Below, in pieces: positions 52,088 to 60,072 of a stretch of DNA of 64,000 bases. Position 1 is the stretch's first letter; the number at the start of each line of letters is the position of its first letter. Below the pieces are notes generated by a model. That model worked only from the letters and a program-made list of their open reading frames with translations, was not told where the DNA came from and searched no databases. This DNA is from DYJK01 sp040755055 (GTDB taxonomy: Bacteria > Bacteroidota > Ignavibacteria > Ignavibacteriales > Melioribacteraceae): NCBI GenBank assembly GCA_040755055.1, contig JBFMBS010000005.1, forward strand, positions 62,001-126,000, written 5' to 3'. The position numbers and the translations under genes are program-made.

Positions 52088-53419
52088 CTAACCCGTCATC
52101 ACATTTCCGGATGGGTAACTAAAGTTTTGAGTTTTTACTTTTCCTATTAATGAATAACCGATAGCCAGCGGACCAACACGCCCGATAAGCATTGTTAATA
52201 TGATCAGTGCTTTCCCTATAAAGGTCAGCTGCGATGTGATCCCCATTGAAAGTCCGACAGTGCCAAGTGCCGATGTTGCCTCAAAAATAATTTGAAGTAG
52301 AGAAAATTTTTCCGTCAATGATAAGATTACAACAACAAACACCATGTAGAAAACACCTATCAATGTAATTCCCAATGCTTTATTCACGGTTGTATCATCA
52401 ATTGATCTTCGGAAGACATGAACTTCTTGACGGTTGGTTATTACTTTTTTAATGAACAAAACAATGATTCCGAATGTAGATGTTTTTATTCCTCCACCGG
52501 TGCTACCCGGTGAAGCACCAATAAACATTAGCAGAATTATAACTACAAGACTTAACTGGTACATCTTGCCGATATCGATGGTATTGAAACCGGTTGTTGT
52601 TGATGCAGATAACGCCTGGAACGATGCGGTTAATAGCCGATCCGCTAATGATGTAGTAGTATTAGCTGCTTCCAAAAAGAATATAACGATTGTGCCTATT
52701 GTCATTAAGAAGAATGAAACTGTTAAAACAAGTTTGCTATGGACTGTTAATTTAAAAGGATTCCTACGTTTAAATATATTTGAGAAGTACTTGGCAACGT
52801 CATACAGAACAAAAAATCCAATACCGCCGGCTATTGTGATGATTGCAATTACAACGTTAGCTAACATGTCGAATGAGTAAGCGGTAAAACTATCCGAGTA
52901 TAATGAAAAACCGGCGGTGCAAAAACCGGATACCGAATGAAAAACTGCAGAATAAACTGCATCAACAACCGGCATCTTTTGAAGAAAAATAACGGTTAAG
53001 ACAATTGCACCGAATAATTCAAAAGCAAATGTGAAGAATATAACCGCTTTAACAAATTTTTTTATTTCAATGCTTGTCGGCCGTGCCATCGATTCGGTTA
53101 ACAGCTTTCTGCTGCTGATAGAAAAACGGGAACCAACACCAAGCGAGATAAGTGCTATGAATATCATATACCCCAATCCGCCAATCTGGAACAGCACAAG
53201 AATTATTATCTGTCCGGTTAGTGAAAAGTGTGTGCCGGTATCAACAACACCAAGTCCGGTTGTACTAACAGCAGATGTTGCGGTGAATAATGTATCGATA
53301 AACGGTGTGTACTGGTTTTTTGATGAAGAGAATGGAAGAGATAATAACAGAGCACCAACCAAAATCAAAGCAATATATCCCAGGAGGAGTGTCTGTACCG
53401 GTGTTAGTTTTTTCAGCAT
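52088..53419 (-). CDS. ktrB: KtrB/TrkH-type potassium channel subunit
   Basis: A 443-residue membrane protein with four repeated membrane-pore-membrane units. Pore filter candidates are the TTGLGVVDTG, SGFCTAGFS, STTTGFNTIDIG and ALGTVGLSMG stretches, each with the essential glycine of the family. First gene of ktrB-ktrA, transcribed away from the kdpDE pair; the upstream gap carries the TTTATA array. Confidence 0.94.
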   Translation of the reverse strand: MLKKLTPVQTLLLGYIALILVGALLLSLPFSSSKNQYTPFIDTLFTATSAVSTTGLGVVDTGTHFSLTGQIIILVLFQIGGLGYMIFIALISLGVGSRFSISSRKLLTESMARPTSIEIKKFVKAVIFFTFAFELFGAIVLTVIFLQKMPVVDAVYSAVFHSVSGFCTAGFSLYSDSFTAYSFDMLANVVIAIITIAGGIGFFVLYDVAKYFSNIFKRRNPFKLTVHSKLVLTVSFFLMTIGTIVIFFLEAANTTTSLADRLLTASFQALSASTTTGFNTIDIGKMYQLSLVVIILLMFIGASPGSTGGGIKTSTFGIIVLFIKKVITNRQEVHVFRRSIDDTTVNKALGITLIGVFYMVFVVVILSLTEKFSLLQIIFEATSALGTVGLSMGITSQLTFIGKALIILTMLIGRVGPLAIGYSLIGKVKTQNFSYPSGNVMTG

Positions 53420-53456
53420 TTATTAGTTTAATATTATTACTTAAAAAATCACGAAT

Positions 53457-53552
53457 GCTAAAATGGATTATGCATTTACAATAGCAAGTAATGATGAATA
53501 TCTTTATAAATTCTTTATACCGGTATATCAAGTATTTACAGAATCTTTATAC
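53457..53552 (+). promoter_or_regulatory. KdpE-type direct-repeat array upstream of ktrBA
   Basis: TCTTTATA at 53501, TCTTTATAC at 53512, TATTTACA at 53533 and TCTTTATAC at 53544. The offsets 0/11/32/43 are identical to the array at 51035-51086, and the preceding words GCTAAAATG and ACAATAGCAAGT are conserved. The block faces ktrB on the minus strand exactly as the other copy faces the KimA-like gene. Confidence 0.75.
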
Positions 53553-53695
53553 TTATTACCATGCTTAATAAATATTTTACGTATAGAGAAATCTTATTTA
53601 AGGCGTATTTATAAACTGTTGATTAGTTTTGTGTGTACTCTGTTGATTGACTGTGCGAATATGCGAGATGAATGCATTTAGTAAAGGATTGTTAT

Positions 53696-55282
53696 ATGGA
53701 AACCGGTAAAAATAATTTTGTAAATAATAAAACTTCCGTTGCTAATTCAGTTAATGGATCCAAACGAAAAAAGAATTTTGGTTCCGCTGTTAAAACCGTA
53801 TGGCAAACCCCGGTAACAAAATATTTTTTATCGGCATTAGTTATTACTGTTACGGGTATAATTCTATATTATTTGCAGTTGCACATCGGGTATCAGTCGG
53901 TATCGCTAGTGTTTCTTTTTATAGTATCACTGCTGCCTCTTTTCAATTTTAAGCCGGGACAAATCTTTCTTGCAGCCGTAATGAGTGCATTCATCTGGAA
54001 TTATTATTTTATTCCTCCGCACTTTACTCTGCGCATAGGTAAAGTTGAAGACGCGCTAATGTTCGGGTTGTACTTTGTGATTGCCTCGGTATCGGGTCTA
54101 TTAATTTCGCGCATCCGGACACAGCAGATCCAAATAAACCAGAAGGAAAAGAAAACCTCAGCGCTCTATGATCTAACACGCGAACTCTCTTCTTCAAAAA
54201 GTCTTGATGATGTAACCGGGTGTTCGATTAGACATCTTAAAGAAACATTCCATACAGAAGTTGCAGTAATTTATGCCGAGAATGATAAGAAATTGCAAAC
54301 GCTTCCTCATCCGTCAAGCACTTTTAAAATAGACGAAGCAGAATGGAACATCGCACAATTTGTTCATTTGAATTCCGGGAAAGCCGGAAGGTTTACCGAT
54401 ACAATTCAATTTATTACACCGGCAACTTACTACCCGCTCTTATCAAAAGAGGGTAAACTTGGTGTACTTGGATTGATTTTTCCAGAAGATGCCGTATTAA
54501 ATAATGATACACAATCGCTCCTTAATACTTTTATTGCCCAGATAACAATTGCAATAGAAAGAGAATATCTAAAAGAATTAGCAAAGAGGAATCTTGTTAT
54601 CCAGGAATCGGAAAAATTATATAAAACACTTTTCGATTCGGTTTCCCACGAATTAAAAACTCCTATAACAACTATACTTGGGGCTGTTACTTCGCTGAGA
54701 GATGAAAAGATAATAGGGAACAAATCAGTGTTAACGAGATTGTTATTTGAGACTAACGTAGCGGCAGAAAGATTAAAACGTCTTGTTGAAAACTTGCTTG
54801 ATATAACACGGCTGGAAAGCGGAAATTTAACTCTAAAAAAAGATTGGCATTCCGTTAACGATCTTTTCAATTTGCTGATTAATAAAATCAGGAAAGAAGG
54901 TTACGATCAAAATATAATTGTGAGTGTAAACGAAGATGCCGGCATTCTCTTTTTTGATTACCCGCTAATTGAACAAGCATTACTAAATATTATTCATAAT
55001 TCACTTGAATATACACCACCCGGAAGTTCGATAGAAATTAATGCGAAGAGAACAACTGAGGGCTTAGCTATTATAATTTCCGATAACGGGAATGGATTCC
55101 CGGAAGAAGCATTAAAAAATCTTTTCAAAAAATTTTATAGAGTACCGGGTACCAAAGCCGGGGGAACCGGTCTTGGTTTATCGATTGCCAAAGGATTCGT
55201 GGAAGCTCACGGCGGAACTATATCGGTTAGGAATCGTAAGCCGAACGGTGCAGAGTTTATTATTTTATTACCATTCAATTAA
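53696..55282 (+). CDS. KdpD-like sensor histidine kinase (lacks N-terminal KdpD/USP domains)
   Basis: About 528 residues. Four membrane segments of the DUF4118 type (about 40-135) are followed by a GAF-like domain (about 155-300), the HisKA dimer helix with phospho-acceptor His in FDSVSHELKTPITTIL, and an ATPase domain (IIHNSLEYTPPG, DNGNGFPEEALK, GGTGLGLSIAKGFVEAHGG). KdpD normally has about 365 more residues at the N terminus; that sensor part is missing. It is followed 7 bp later by the response regulator. The ATG at 53696 has AAAGGA upstream. Confidence 0.88.
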   Translation: METGKNNFVNNKTSVANSVNGSKRKKNFGSAVKTVWQTPVTKYFLSALVITVTGIILYYLQLHIGYQSVSLVFLFIVSLLPLFNFKPGQIFLAAVMSAFIWNYYFIPPHFTLRIGKVEDALMFGLYFVIASVSGLLISRIRTQQIQINQKEKKTSALYDLTRELSSSKSLDDVTGCSIRHLKETFHTEVAVIYAENDKKLQTLPHPSSTFKIDEAEWNIAQFVHLNSGKAGRFTDTIQFITPATYYPLLSKEGKLGVLGLIFPEDAVLNNDTQSLLNTFIAQITIAIEREYLKELAKRNLVIQESEKLYKTLFDSVSHELKTPITTILGAVTSLRDEKIIGNKSVLTRLLFETNVAAERLKRLVENLLDITRLESGNLTLKKDWHSVNDLFNLLINKIRKEGYDQNIIVSVNEDAGILFFDYPLIEQALLNIIHNSLEYTPPGSSIEINAKRTTEGLAIIISDNGNGFPEEALKNLFKKFYRVPGTKAGGTGLGLSIAKGFVEAHGGTISVRNRKPNGAEFIILLPFN

Positions 55283-55289
55283 TTTTATT

Positions 55290-55982
55290 ATGGCCATACA
55301 AAACACTGTAGTAATTATTGATGATGAATCTCAAATAAGAAAAATTCTTTCCATCACTTTAGAAGCCGAGGATTACAAAGTTATTGAGGCATCAAAAGGG
55401 AAAGACGGGATTGTTGCTGTTGCCAATAATCATCCCCAGCTTGTTATCCTTGATTTGGGCTTGCCCGATAAAGACGGGTTCTCGGTTCTCTCGGAAATTA
55501 GAACGTGGTCTTCGGTGCCGGTAATAATTCTTTCCGTTAGAAATTCGGAAGAAGATATTGTTAAAGCGCTGGATCTTGGAGCAGATGATTACATTACGAA
55601 ACCGTTCAATACGTCCGAGCTGCTTGCAAGAATAAGAGCCAACATCCGGCGAAACCAGCAAAGTGACAGCGAAGGATCTGTTGTCAACGGAAATTTGAAA
55701 ATCGATTTTGTAAAAAGAATTGTTTACAAAAAAAATAAAGAGTTGAAACTAACCAACACCGAATATTTGCTTCTTCTTATGTTCTTCAAAAATATTGACC
55801 GGGTTCTTACTCATAATTTCTTGTTGAAAGAAGTTTGGGGCCCGACACATGCAGAAGATTCTCAGTACCTCCGTGTATTTATCGGGCAGATTAGGAAAAA
55901 GATTGAAGATGACCCGTCGCAACCGAAATATATCGTTACGGATTCAGGTGTTGGATATAGGATGCTGGCGGTTACCAATTAA
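55290..55982 (+). CDS. kdpE: KdpE-like OmpR-family response regulator
   Basis: About 230 residues: receiver domain with acidic pocket VVIIDDESQI, phospho-acceptor in LVILDLGLPDKDG (about Asp55) and Lys in DYITKPF, then a winged-helix DNA-binding domain (LKLTNTEYLLLLMFFKNIDR ... KYIVTDSGVGYRM). The longest frame starts inside the kinase gene; the ATG at 55290 is the proper start. Likely binds the two TTTATA arrays in this region. Confidence 0.9.
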   Translation: MAIQNTVVIIDDESQIRKILSITLEAEDYKVIEASKGKDGIVAVANNHPQLVILDLGLPDKDGFSVLSEIRTWSSVPVIILSVRNSEEDIVKALDLGADDYITKPFNTSELLARIRANIRRNQQSDSEGSVVNGNLKIDFVKRIVYKKNKELKLTNTEYLLLLMFFKNIDRVLTHNFLLKEVWGPTHAEDSQYLRVFIGQIRKKIEDDPSQPKYIVTDSGVGYRMLAVTN

Positions 55983-55992
55983 AATTATTTTG

Positions 55993-56028
55993 TTATAAAC
56001 TAAGTTGCGCTTAACTTAGCGGTTATAA
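55993..56028. terminator. Bidirectional hairpin between kdpE and the mhqD-like gene
   Basis: TTATAA-CTAAGTT-GCGCTT-AACTTAG-TTATAA arrangement with two nested complementary pairs. It overlaps the stop of the minus-strand gene and lies right after kdpE. T-rich stretches exist on both sides. Confidence 0.6.
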
Positions 56029-56650
56029 AATCAATCTCATCCCGGTTTATTGTGTGTCCCATCCCTTTATAGATTTGTTTTGTAACATTGGCATTCATCG
56101 ATTTAAAAACACTTTCCGTTTCATCAACTCTTTCAAGAGGAATGTGGGGATCGATATCGCTGCAACCGAGAAATATTTCTGTTCCTTTGAAATCACCGGT
56201 ATAATTTCTTGGTGCACCGGGTGGGCCGATTAATCCGCCACTTAGACCAAACACGCCGCCAAATTTTTTCGGATTACGCACGGTATATTCCAAATCTAAA
56301 CATGCACCTTGAGAAAAACCGAGCAAAAAAATTTTTTCGCTCGCGAATCCTTTTTCCAAAACATCATTTATAATTGAATCTATTTTTTTCAATCCAGAAG
56401 TTATTCCCGGTTCGTTCATTTCAATAGGTGATAAAAAACTGTATGGATACCATGTGTTTCCCTTTGCTTGCGGTGCGAGATATGTAATTCCCTCTACTTT
56501 AAATTCATCGGCAAGCGATAAAATACTTTCGGCTGTTGCACCGCGCCCGTGTACCATTACCATCACACCATTTGCATCCTCTAATTTACTGCCACGGTGT
56601 AATACCGGTTGGTTTTGATGGGGACTGACTATGCTTGCATACTTATCCAT
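56000..56650 (-). CDS. MhqD-type alpha/beta hydrolase (phospholipase/carboxylesterase family)
   Basis: A 216-residue hydrolase. The oxyanion loop MVHGRGATAESIL is at about 32-44, the nucleophile Ser in LLGFSQGACLDLEY (about 108-121), Asp in GCSDIDPHIPLERV and His in GMGHTINRDEI. It matches the group of esterases paired with ring-cleaving dioxygenases in the B. subtilis MhqR regulon. Fourth gene of the minus-strand cluster YceI, MarR, dioxygenase, hydrolase. Confidence 0.85.
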   Translation of the reverse strand: MDKYASIVSPHQNQPVLHRGSKLEDANGVMVMVHGRGATAESILSLADEFKVEGITYLAPQAKGNTWYPYSFLSPIEMNEPGITSGLKKIDSIINDVLEKGFASEKIFLLGFSQGACLDLEYTVRNPKKFGGVFGLSGGLIGPPGAPRNYTGDFKGTEIFLGCSDIDPHIPLERVDETESVFKSMNANVTKQIYKGMGHTINRDEIDFITAKLSAT

Positions 56651-56769
56651 TGATGACCAGGTTCAAATGATTTAATAATAAAACAAGTATTTAAAAAATC
56701 CACTTTGTGGTTCTTTGTGATTTCTCCGCAGTACTTCGTCAAATCTTTTTATAGAGAGATGTAATTCCT

Positions 56770-57723
56770 TTACTTAACTAGTGATTTAGTTTTAAGCGGA
56801 ATTAAAATTTGTTCGATTAATTTTCTTTTAGGTTCGTGCCATGCCGGAAGTTTTAATTCGGTACCGAGAGATTCTAAGTTTTCATCAACTGTAAATCCAG
56901 GTCCGTCTGTCGCAATCTCGAATAGTATTCCGCCCGGCTCGCGGAAATAGATCGAATGAAAATAATTTCTATCTACCATTTCGGTCGGGTATAACCCGAA
57001 TTCAATGATTTTATTCCGCCAATTATTTTGTTCGGCATCATCCAAAGTACGCCACGCGATATGATGGACTGTGCCGGCGCCGCTTATCCCTCGCCGTGAA
57101 TTTTTATCTTCGATTATATCGACAAAAGCTTCACTCCCATTTTCACCGAAGGAATAACGTTTAATATTTCCCTCTGATGAAATTGATTTTGCGCCCATAA
57201 TATCGGTCAATAATTTTTCGGTTTTCCCGGAGTCATTCAAATAAAAAGTAGCACCAAAAAATTTTCTGATCGAATGTTCTGCCGGAACGTCGCCGTTGTT
57301 CCAGCCGTTAATTTTATCTGCGGACGGATCAGCTACAATTTCTATTTTCATTCCATCCGGATCGAGTAAACCGATGTACTCATAGCCAAATTTTTTTGAA
57401 GGTCCGTCAAAGTCAATTGCAAGTTGTGCAAACCTCTCTATCCAATATTGAAGCGAAGTAGTAGGAATGCTGAAAGACAAAACGGTAATTTCACTGGATC
57501 CGCGCTTACCTCTCCGCGCATCAGGGAAGGGGAAGAATGTCAAGATTGTTCCCGGTGTTCCTTTTTCATCACCATAGTAAAGATGATAAACATCGGGTGC
57601 ATCAAAGTTCACGGTTTTCTTGATGAACCGCATTCCCAATGTTTGAGTATAAAAATCATAATTTGCTTGAGGGTCACTTGCCAGGACGGTTATATGATGT
57701 ATTCCTTTTATTGCATTTTCCAC
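56770..57723 (-). CDS. Ring-cleaving dioxygenase, MhqO/VOC type
   Basis: A 317-residue protein with two glyoxalase/VOC modules. The opening IKGIHHITVLASDPQANYDF carries the first metal His, and the second module has VHHIAWRTLDDAEQNN and the Glu in LFEIATDGPGF. It resembles the hydroquinone-type dioxygenases of the MhqO group. Start codon GTG at 57723. Between the MarR regulator and the hydrolase it should degrade electrophilic quinones. Confidence 0.87.
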   Translation of the reverse strand: MENAIKGIHHITVLASDPQANYDFYTQTLGMRFIKKTVNFDAPDVYHLYYGDEKGTPGTILTFFPFPDARRGKRGSSEITVLSFSIPTTSLQYWIERFAQLAIDFDGPSKKFGYEYIGLLDPDGMKIEIVADPSADKINGWNNGDVPAEHSIRKFFGATFYLNDSGKTEKLLTDIMGAKSISSEGNIKRYSFGENGSEAFVDIIEDKNSRRGISGAGTVHHIAWRTLDDAEQNNWRNKIIEFGLYPTEMVDRNYFHSIYFREPGGILFEIATDGPGFTVDENLESLGTELKLPAWHEPKRKLIEQILIPLKTKSLVK

Positions 57724-57737
57724 TTAAATATATCTTT

Positions 57738-58187
57738 CTAACCGCGAAGCCTATCGAGAAGATCATTCAGTAATTTTGCCTCAGCCGGTTTTATTTCCTT
57801 GAATAATTGTTCAAACTGTTCTTCAATGTTATCGGAGTCTTGAAGAAGTTTCAACCCTTTTGCTGTTATTTTTACATCCACTTGCCGCCGGTCGCTCGGG
57901 CAAATTTCACGTTCGACCAATTCCTTTTTTTTCAATCGCTCAACAAGCCGTGACGCATCAGACATTTTATCGATCATTCTCTCTTTCAGCAAATTAATCG
58001 ATGCCGGATTCGGGTGCTGACCCCTGAGTATTCTAAGAATATTATACTGTGACGCTGTAACACCTAATTGCTTTAGAAAAGATGAGTAATTATTTAAGAG
58101 CCAGCCGTGAGTATAAATTATATTCACGGCAAGCTTATCATATTCATTCTTAAATTTTTTCTGCTTGATCTCTTCTTCGAGTTTCAT
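57738..58187 (-). CDS. MarR-family regulator (MhqR-like)
   Basis: A 149-residue winged-helix regulator: TASQYNILRILRGQHPNPAS, the recognition helix MSDASRLVERLKKKELVERE and the wing CPSDRRQVDVKITAKGLKLL are all MarR features. It directly follows the YceI gene (stop and start abut) and precedes the dioxygenase, the arrangement of MhqR, which represses mhq genes until quinones modify it. The dyad at 58817 is its likely operator. Confidence 0.9.
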   Translation of the reverse strand: MKLEEEIKQKKFKNEYDKLAVNIIYTHGWLLNNYSSFLKQLGVTASQYNILRILRGQHPNPASINLLKERMIDKMSDASRLVERLKKKELVEREICPSDRRQVDVKITAKGLKLLQDSDNIEEQFEQLFKEIKPAEAKLLNDLLDRLRG

Positions 58188-58775
58188 TTAAGATTTTTTT
58201 ACAAGTTCCAAATTGATGTTTAAATCAACTTCTTTACCGACAACAAGTCCGCCGGTTTCCAAAGTGGTATTCCATTTAAGGTTGTAGTCAAATCTATTGA
58301 TTTCCCCGGTAATTTTGAAACCGGCTTTAGTATTTCCCCAGGGATCTTTTATGATACCGTTGTATTCAACATCCAGTTCAACGCGCTTTGTAATATCGCG
58401 GATAGTAAGGTCGCCGATTAATTTATATTTGTCACCGGCAATTTTCTTTAATGATTTTCCTTTGAAAATCATCTTAGGGAATTTTTCTGCATTAAAGAAA
58501 TCATCTGAGCGAAGATGATTGTCTCTCATTTCATTATCTGAGAAGATGCTCTTAGCATCAATAGTGAAATCGATAACAGCAGTAGAAAAGTCATCACCTT
58601 TTGTAATGATTTCAGCATCATAATCCTTGAAGTAACCCTCCACTTCTGAAATTACTAAGTGTGATACGCTGAACCCAACTTTCGAGTGGGATTTATCCAC
58701 CGACCAGTTTGTCTGGGCGGTCAATGATGTTACTGTAAAAGCCAATACAGTTGGAACAAGATTTATTTTACGCAT
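58188..58775 (-). CDS. YceI-family lipid-binding protein, exported
   Basis: A 195-residue protein: signal peptide (about 1-20, KINLVPTVLAFTVTSLTAQ), then the YceI lipocalin-like barrel: WSVDKSHSKVGFSVSHLVIS, the DDFSTAVIDFTIDAKSIFSD strand and KLIGDLTIRDITKRVELDVE. YceI proteins bind isoprenoid or quinone-like lipids in the periplasm, which fits the quinone-stress neighbours. GGAG precedes the start. Confidence 0.9.
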   Translation of the reverse strand: MRKINLVPTVLAFTVTSLTAQTNWSVDKSHSKVGFSVSHLVISEVEGYFKDYDAEIITKGDDFSTAVIDFTIDAKSIFSDNEMRDNHLRSDDFFNAEKFPKMIFKGKSLKKIAGDKYKLIGDLTIRDITKRVELDVEYNGIIKDPWGNTKAGFKITGEINRFDYNLKWNTTLETGGLVVGKEVDLNINLELVKKS

Positions 58776-58816
58776 TGCTAACTCCTTTTTGTGAATAATA
58801 AATTACTACTAACCCT

Positions 58817-58853
58817 AATATATGTCATAACATTTAATGTTGCAACATATATT
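58817..58853. promoter_or_regulatory. Probable MarR operator upstream of yceI
   Basis: A 37-bp dyad: AATATATGT at the left and ACATATATT at the right around an inner ACATT/AATGT pair. Of 18 symmetric pairs 15 are complementary. It lies 42 bp upstream of the YceI gene, first gene of the operon that includes the MarR regulator. Confidence 0.7.
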
Positions 58854-58946
58854 TTTTGAAATGTTCTTTCCTTAACCATAAGTAGGGGTAAAACCAAAAA
58901 AACTATATTTGCGAGTGAATTTGAATGAAAATTTGTAAGGATATAA

Positions 58947-59810
58947 ATGAATGATTCTCAATCAATAGCCACTTTAATTTTATCATGTGCAAACCGGAAA
59001 GGTCTTGTTGCAAAGATCTCCCAGTTTATTTTTCTAAGGGGCGGGGATATTATTGACCTTGATGAACATGTGGATAATGAAGAACAAATGTTTTTTATAC
59101 GAGTGGAGTGGGATATGAGAGATTATCCTTCTTCTCTCCAAAATTTCGAGGGTGAGTTCAAAGTATTAGCAGATGAAATCAACGCCGATTGGGAAATTAA
59201 GTACAACCATAACAAATCCAAGCTGGCTATCTTTGTTTCCCGGTACGATCACTGTCTCCAGGAAATTTTGTGGAGGCACAACAACGGGGAACTTAATGCT
59301 GATATCAGACTGATTATTTCCAATCATGATAAACTAAAACATCTTGCGGAACGTTATGAAATACCATTCTATCATTTTCCAGTTACTCAAGAAAACAAAT
59401 TTGAGCAAGAGCAAGAAGAATTAGAGCTGCTCGAACAAAACCAAATTGATACTATAGTATTGGCAAGATACATGCAGATCCTTTCACCGGGATTCGTTCA
59501 AAAATATCCTAACGGAATAATTAACATTCATCACTCATTTCTACCGGCGTTCATTGGAGCCGATCCGTATGCCCAGGCATACCAAAGAGGGGTTAAACTT
59601 ATCGGCGCTACGAGTCACTATGTTACAGAGCAATTAGATGAAGGACCGATAATAGAACAAGATGTAATTAGAATTACTCATAAAGATTCTCATGCGGATC
59701 TGATAAGAAAAGGGCGCGATCTTGAAAGACTTGTTTTAGCACGGGCTTTAATACTGCACGTTAACAATAGGGTGCTCAAATACGGCAAGAAGACAATAAT
59801 TTTTGAGTGA
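58947..59810 (+). CDS. purU: Formyltetrahydrofolate deformylase
   Basis: A 287-residue protein. N-terminal ACT domain (LILSCANRKGLVAKISQFIF), C-terminal formyltransferase-like domain with LARYMQILSPGFVQKYPNGI, the active-site Asn/His segment IINIHHSFLPAFIGADPYAQ and Asp in EQLDEGPIIEQDV. It releases formate from 10-formyl-THF for purine synthesis and one-carbon balance. Divergent from the yceI operon. Confidence 0.95.
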   Translation: MNDSQSIATLILSCANRKGLVAKISQFIFLRGGDIIDLDEHVDNEEQMFFIRVEWDMRDYPSSLQNFEGEFKVLADEINADWEIKYNHNKSKLAIFVSRYDHCLQEILWRHNNGELNADIRLIISNHDKLKHLAERYEIPFYHFPVTQENKFEQEQEELELLEQNQIDTIVLARYMQILSPGFVQKYPNGIINIHHSFLPAFIGADPYAQAYQRGVKLIGATSHYVTEQLDEGPIIEQDVIRITHKDSHADLIRKGRDLERLVLARALILHVNNRVLKYGKKTIIFE

Positions 59811-59850
59811 TTTTGAAAAAAATTTGAATTGCATCTTGTAACTATCTGAT

Positions 59851-60009
59851 TTGATTATTATAATCATTTCCAAAATTACGACAGTTATACAATTGAGCAT
59901 TATTATCAAAATATTCAAGCAAAATATTGAAGTAACAACTGCTAAGAATTCCGAAGCTTCAAATTATCTTACCTCGACGACAACGCAAACGTACACGATG
60001 ACGCGTTAA
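59851..60009 (+). CDS. Ile/Thr-rich leader peptide of the threonine operon (candidate)
   Basis: A 52-codon frame ends 63 bases before lysC with TSTTTQTYTMTR and stop; it also contains IIIII and III runs, so 12 Ile and 11 Thr codons occur in 52. This is the composition expected of a threonine/isoleucine attenuator, like E. coli thrL. There is no ATG; TTG codons at 59851 or 59893 are the only plausible starts, so the start is uncertain. Confidence 0.55.
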   Translation: MIIIIISKITTVIQLSIIIKIFKQNIEVTTAKNSEASNYLTSTTTQTYTMTR

Positions 60010-60022
60010 TTATACGCGTTTT
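60001..60022 (+). terminator. Candidate attenuator hairpin after the Thr codons
   Basis: ACGCGT TAATTAT ACGCGT then TTTC: a 6-bp stem overlapping the last Thr codons and stop of the leader frame. The U-tract is short (four), so this may be only one of several alternative structures. Confidence 0.35.
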
Positions 60023-60072
60023 CACCCAATATATTTTTTCAAACGATTAATAATAAAAGGTGTGTAGCATAA

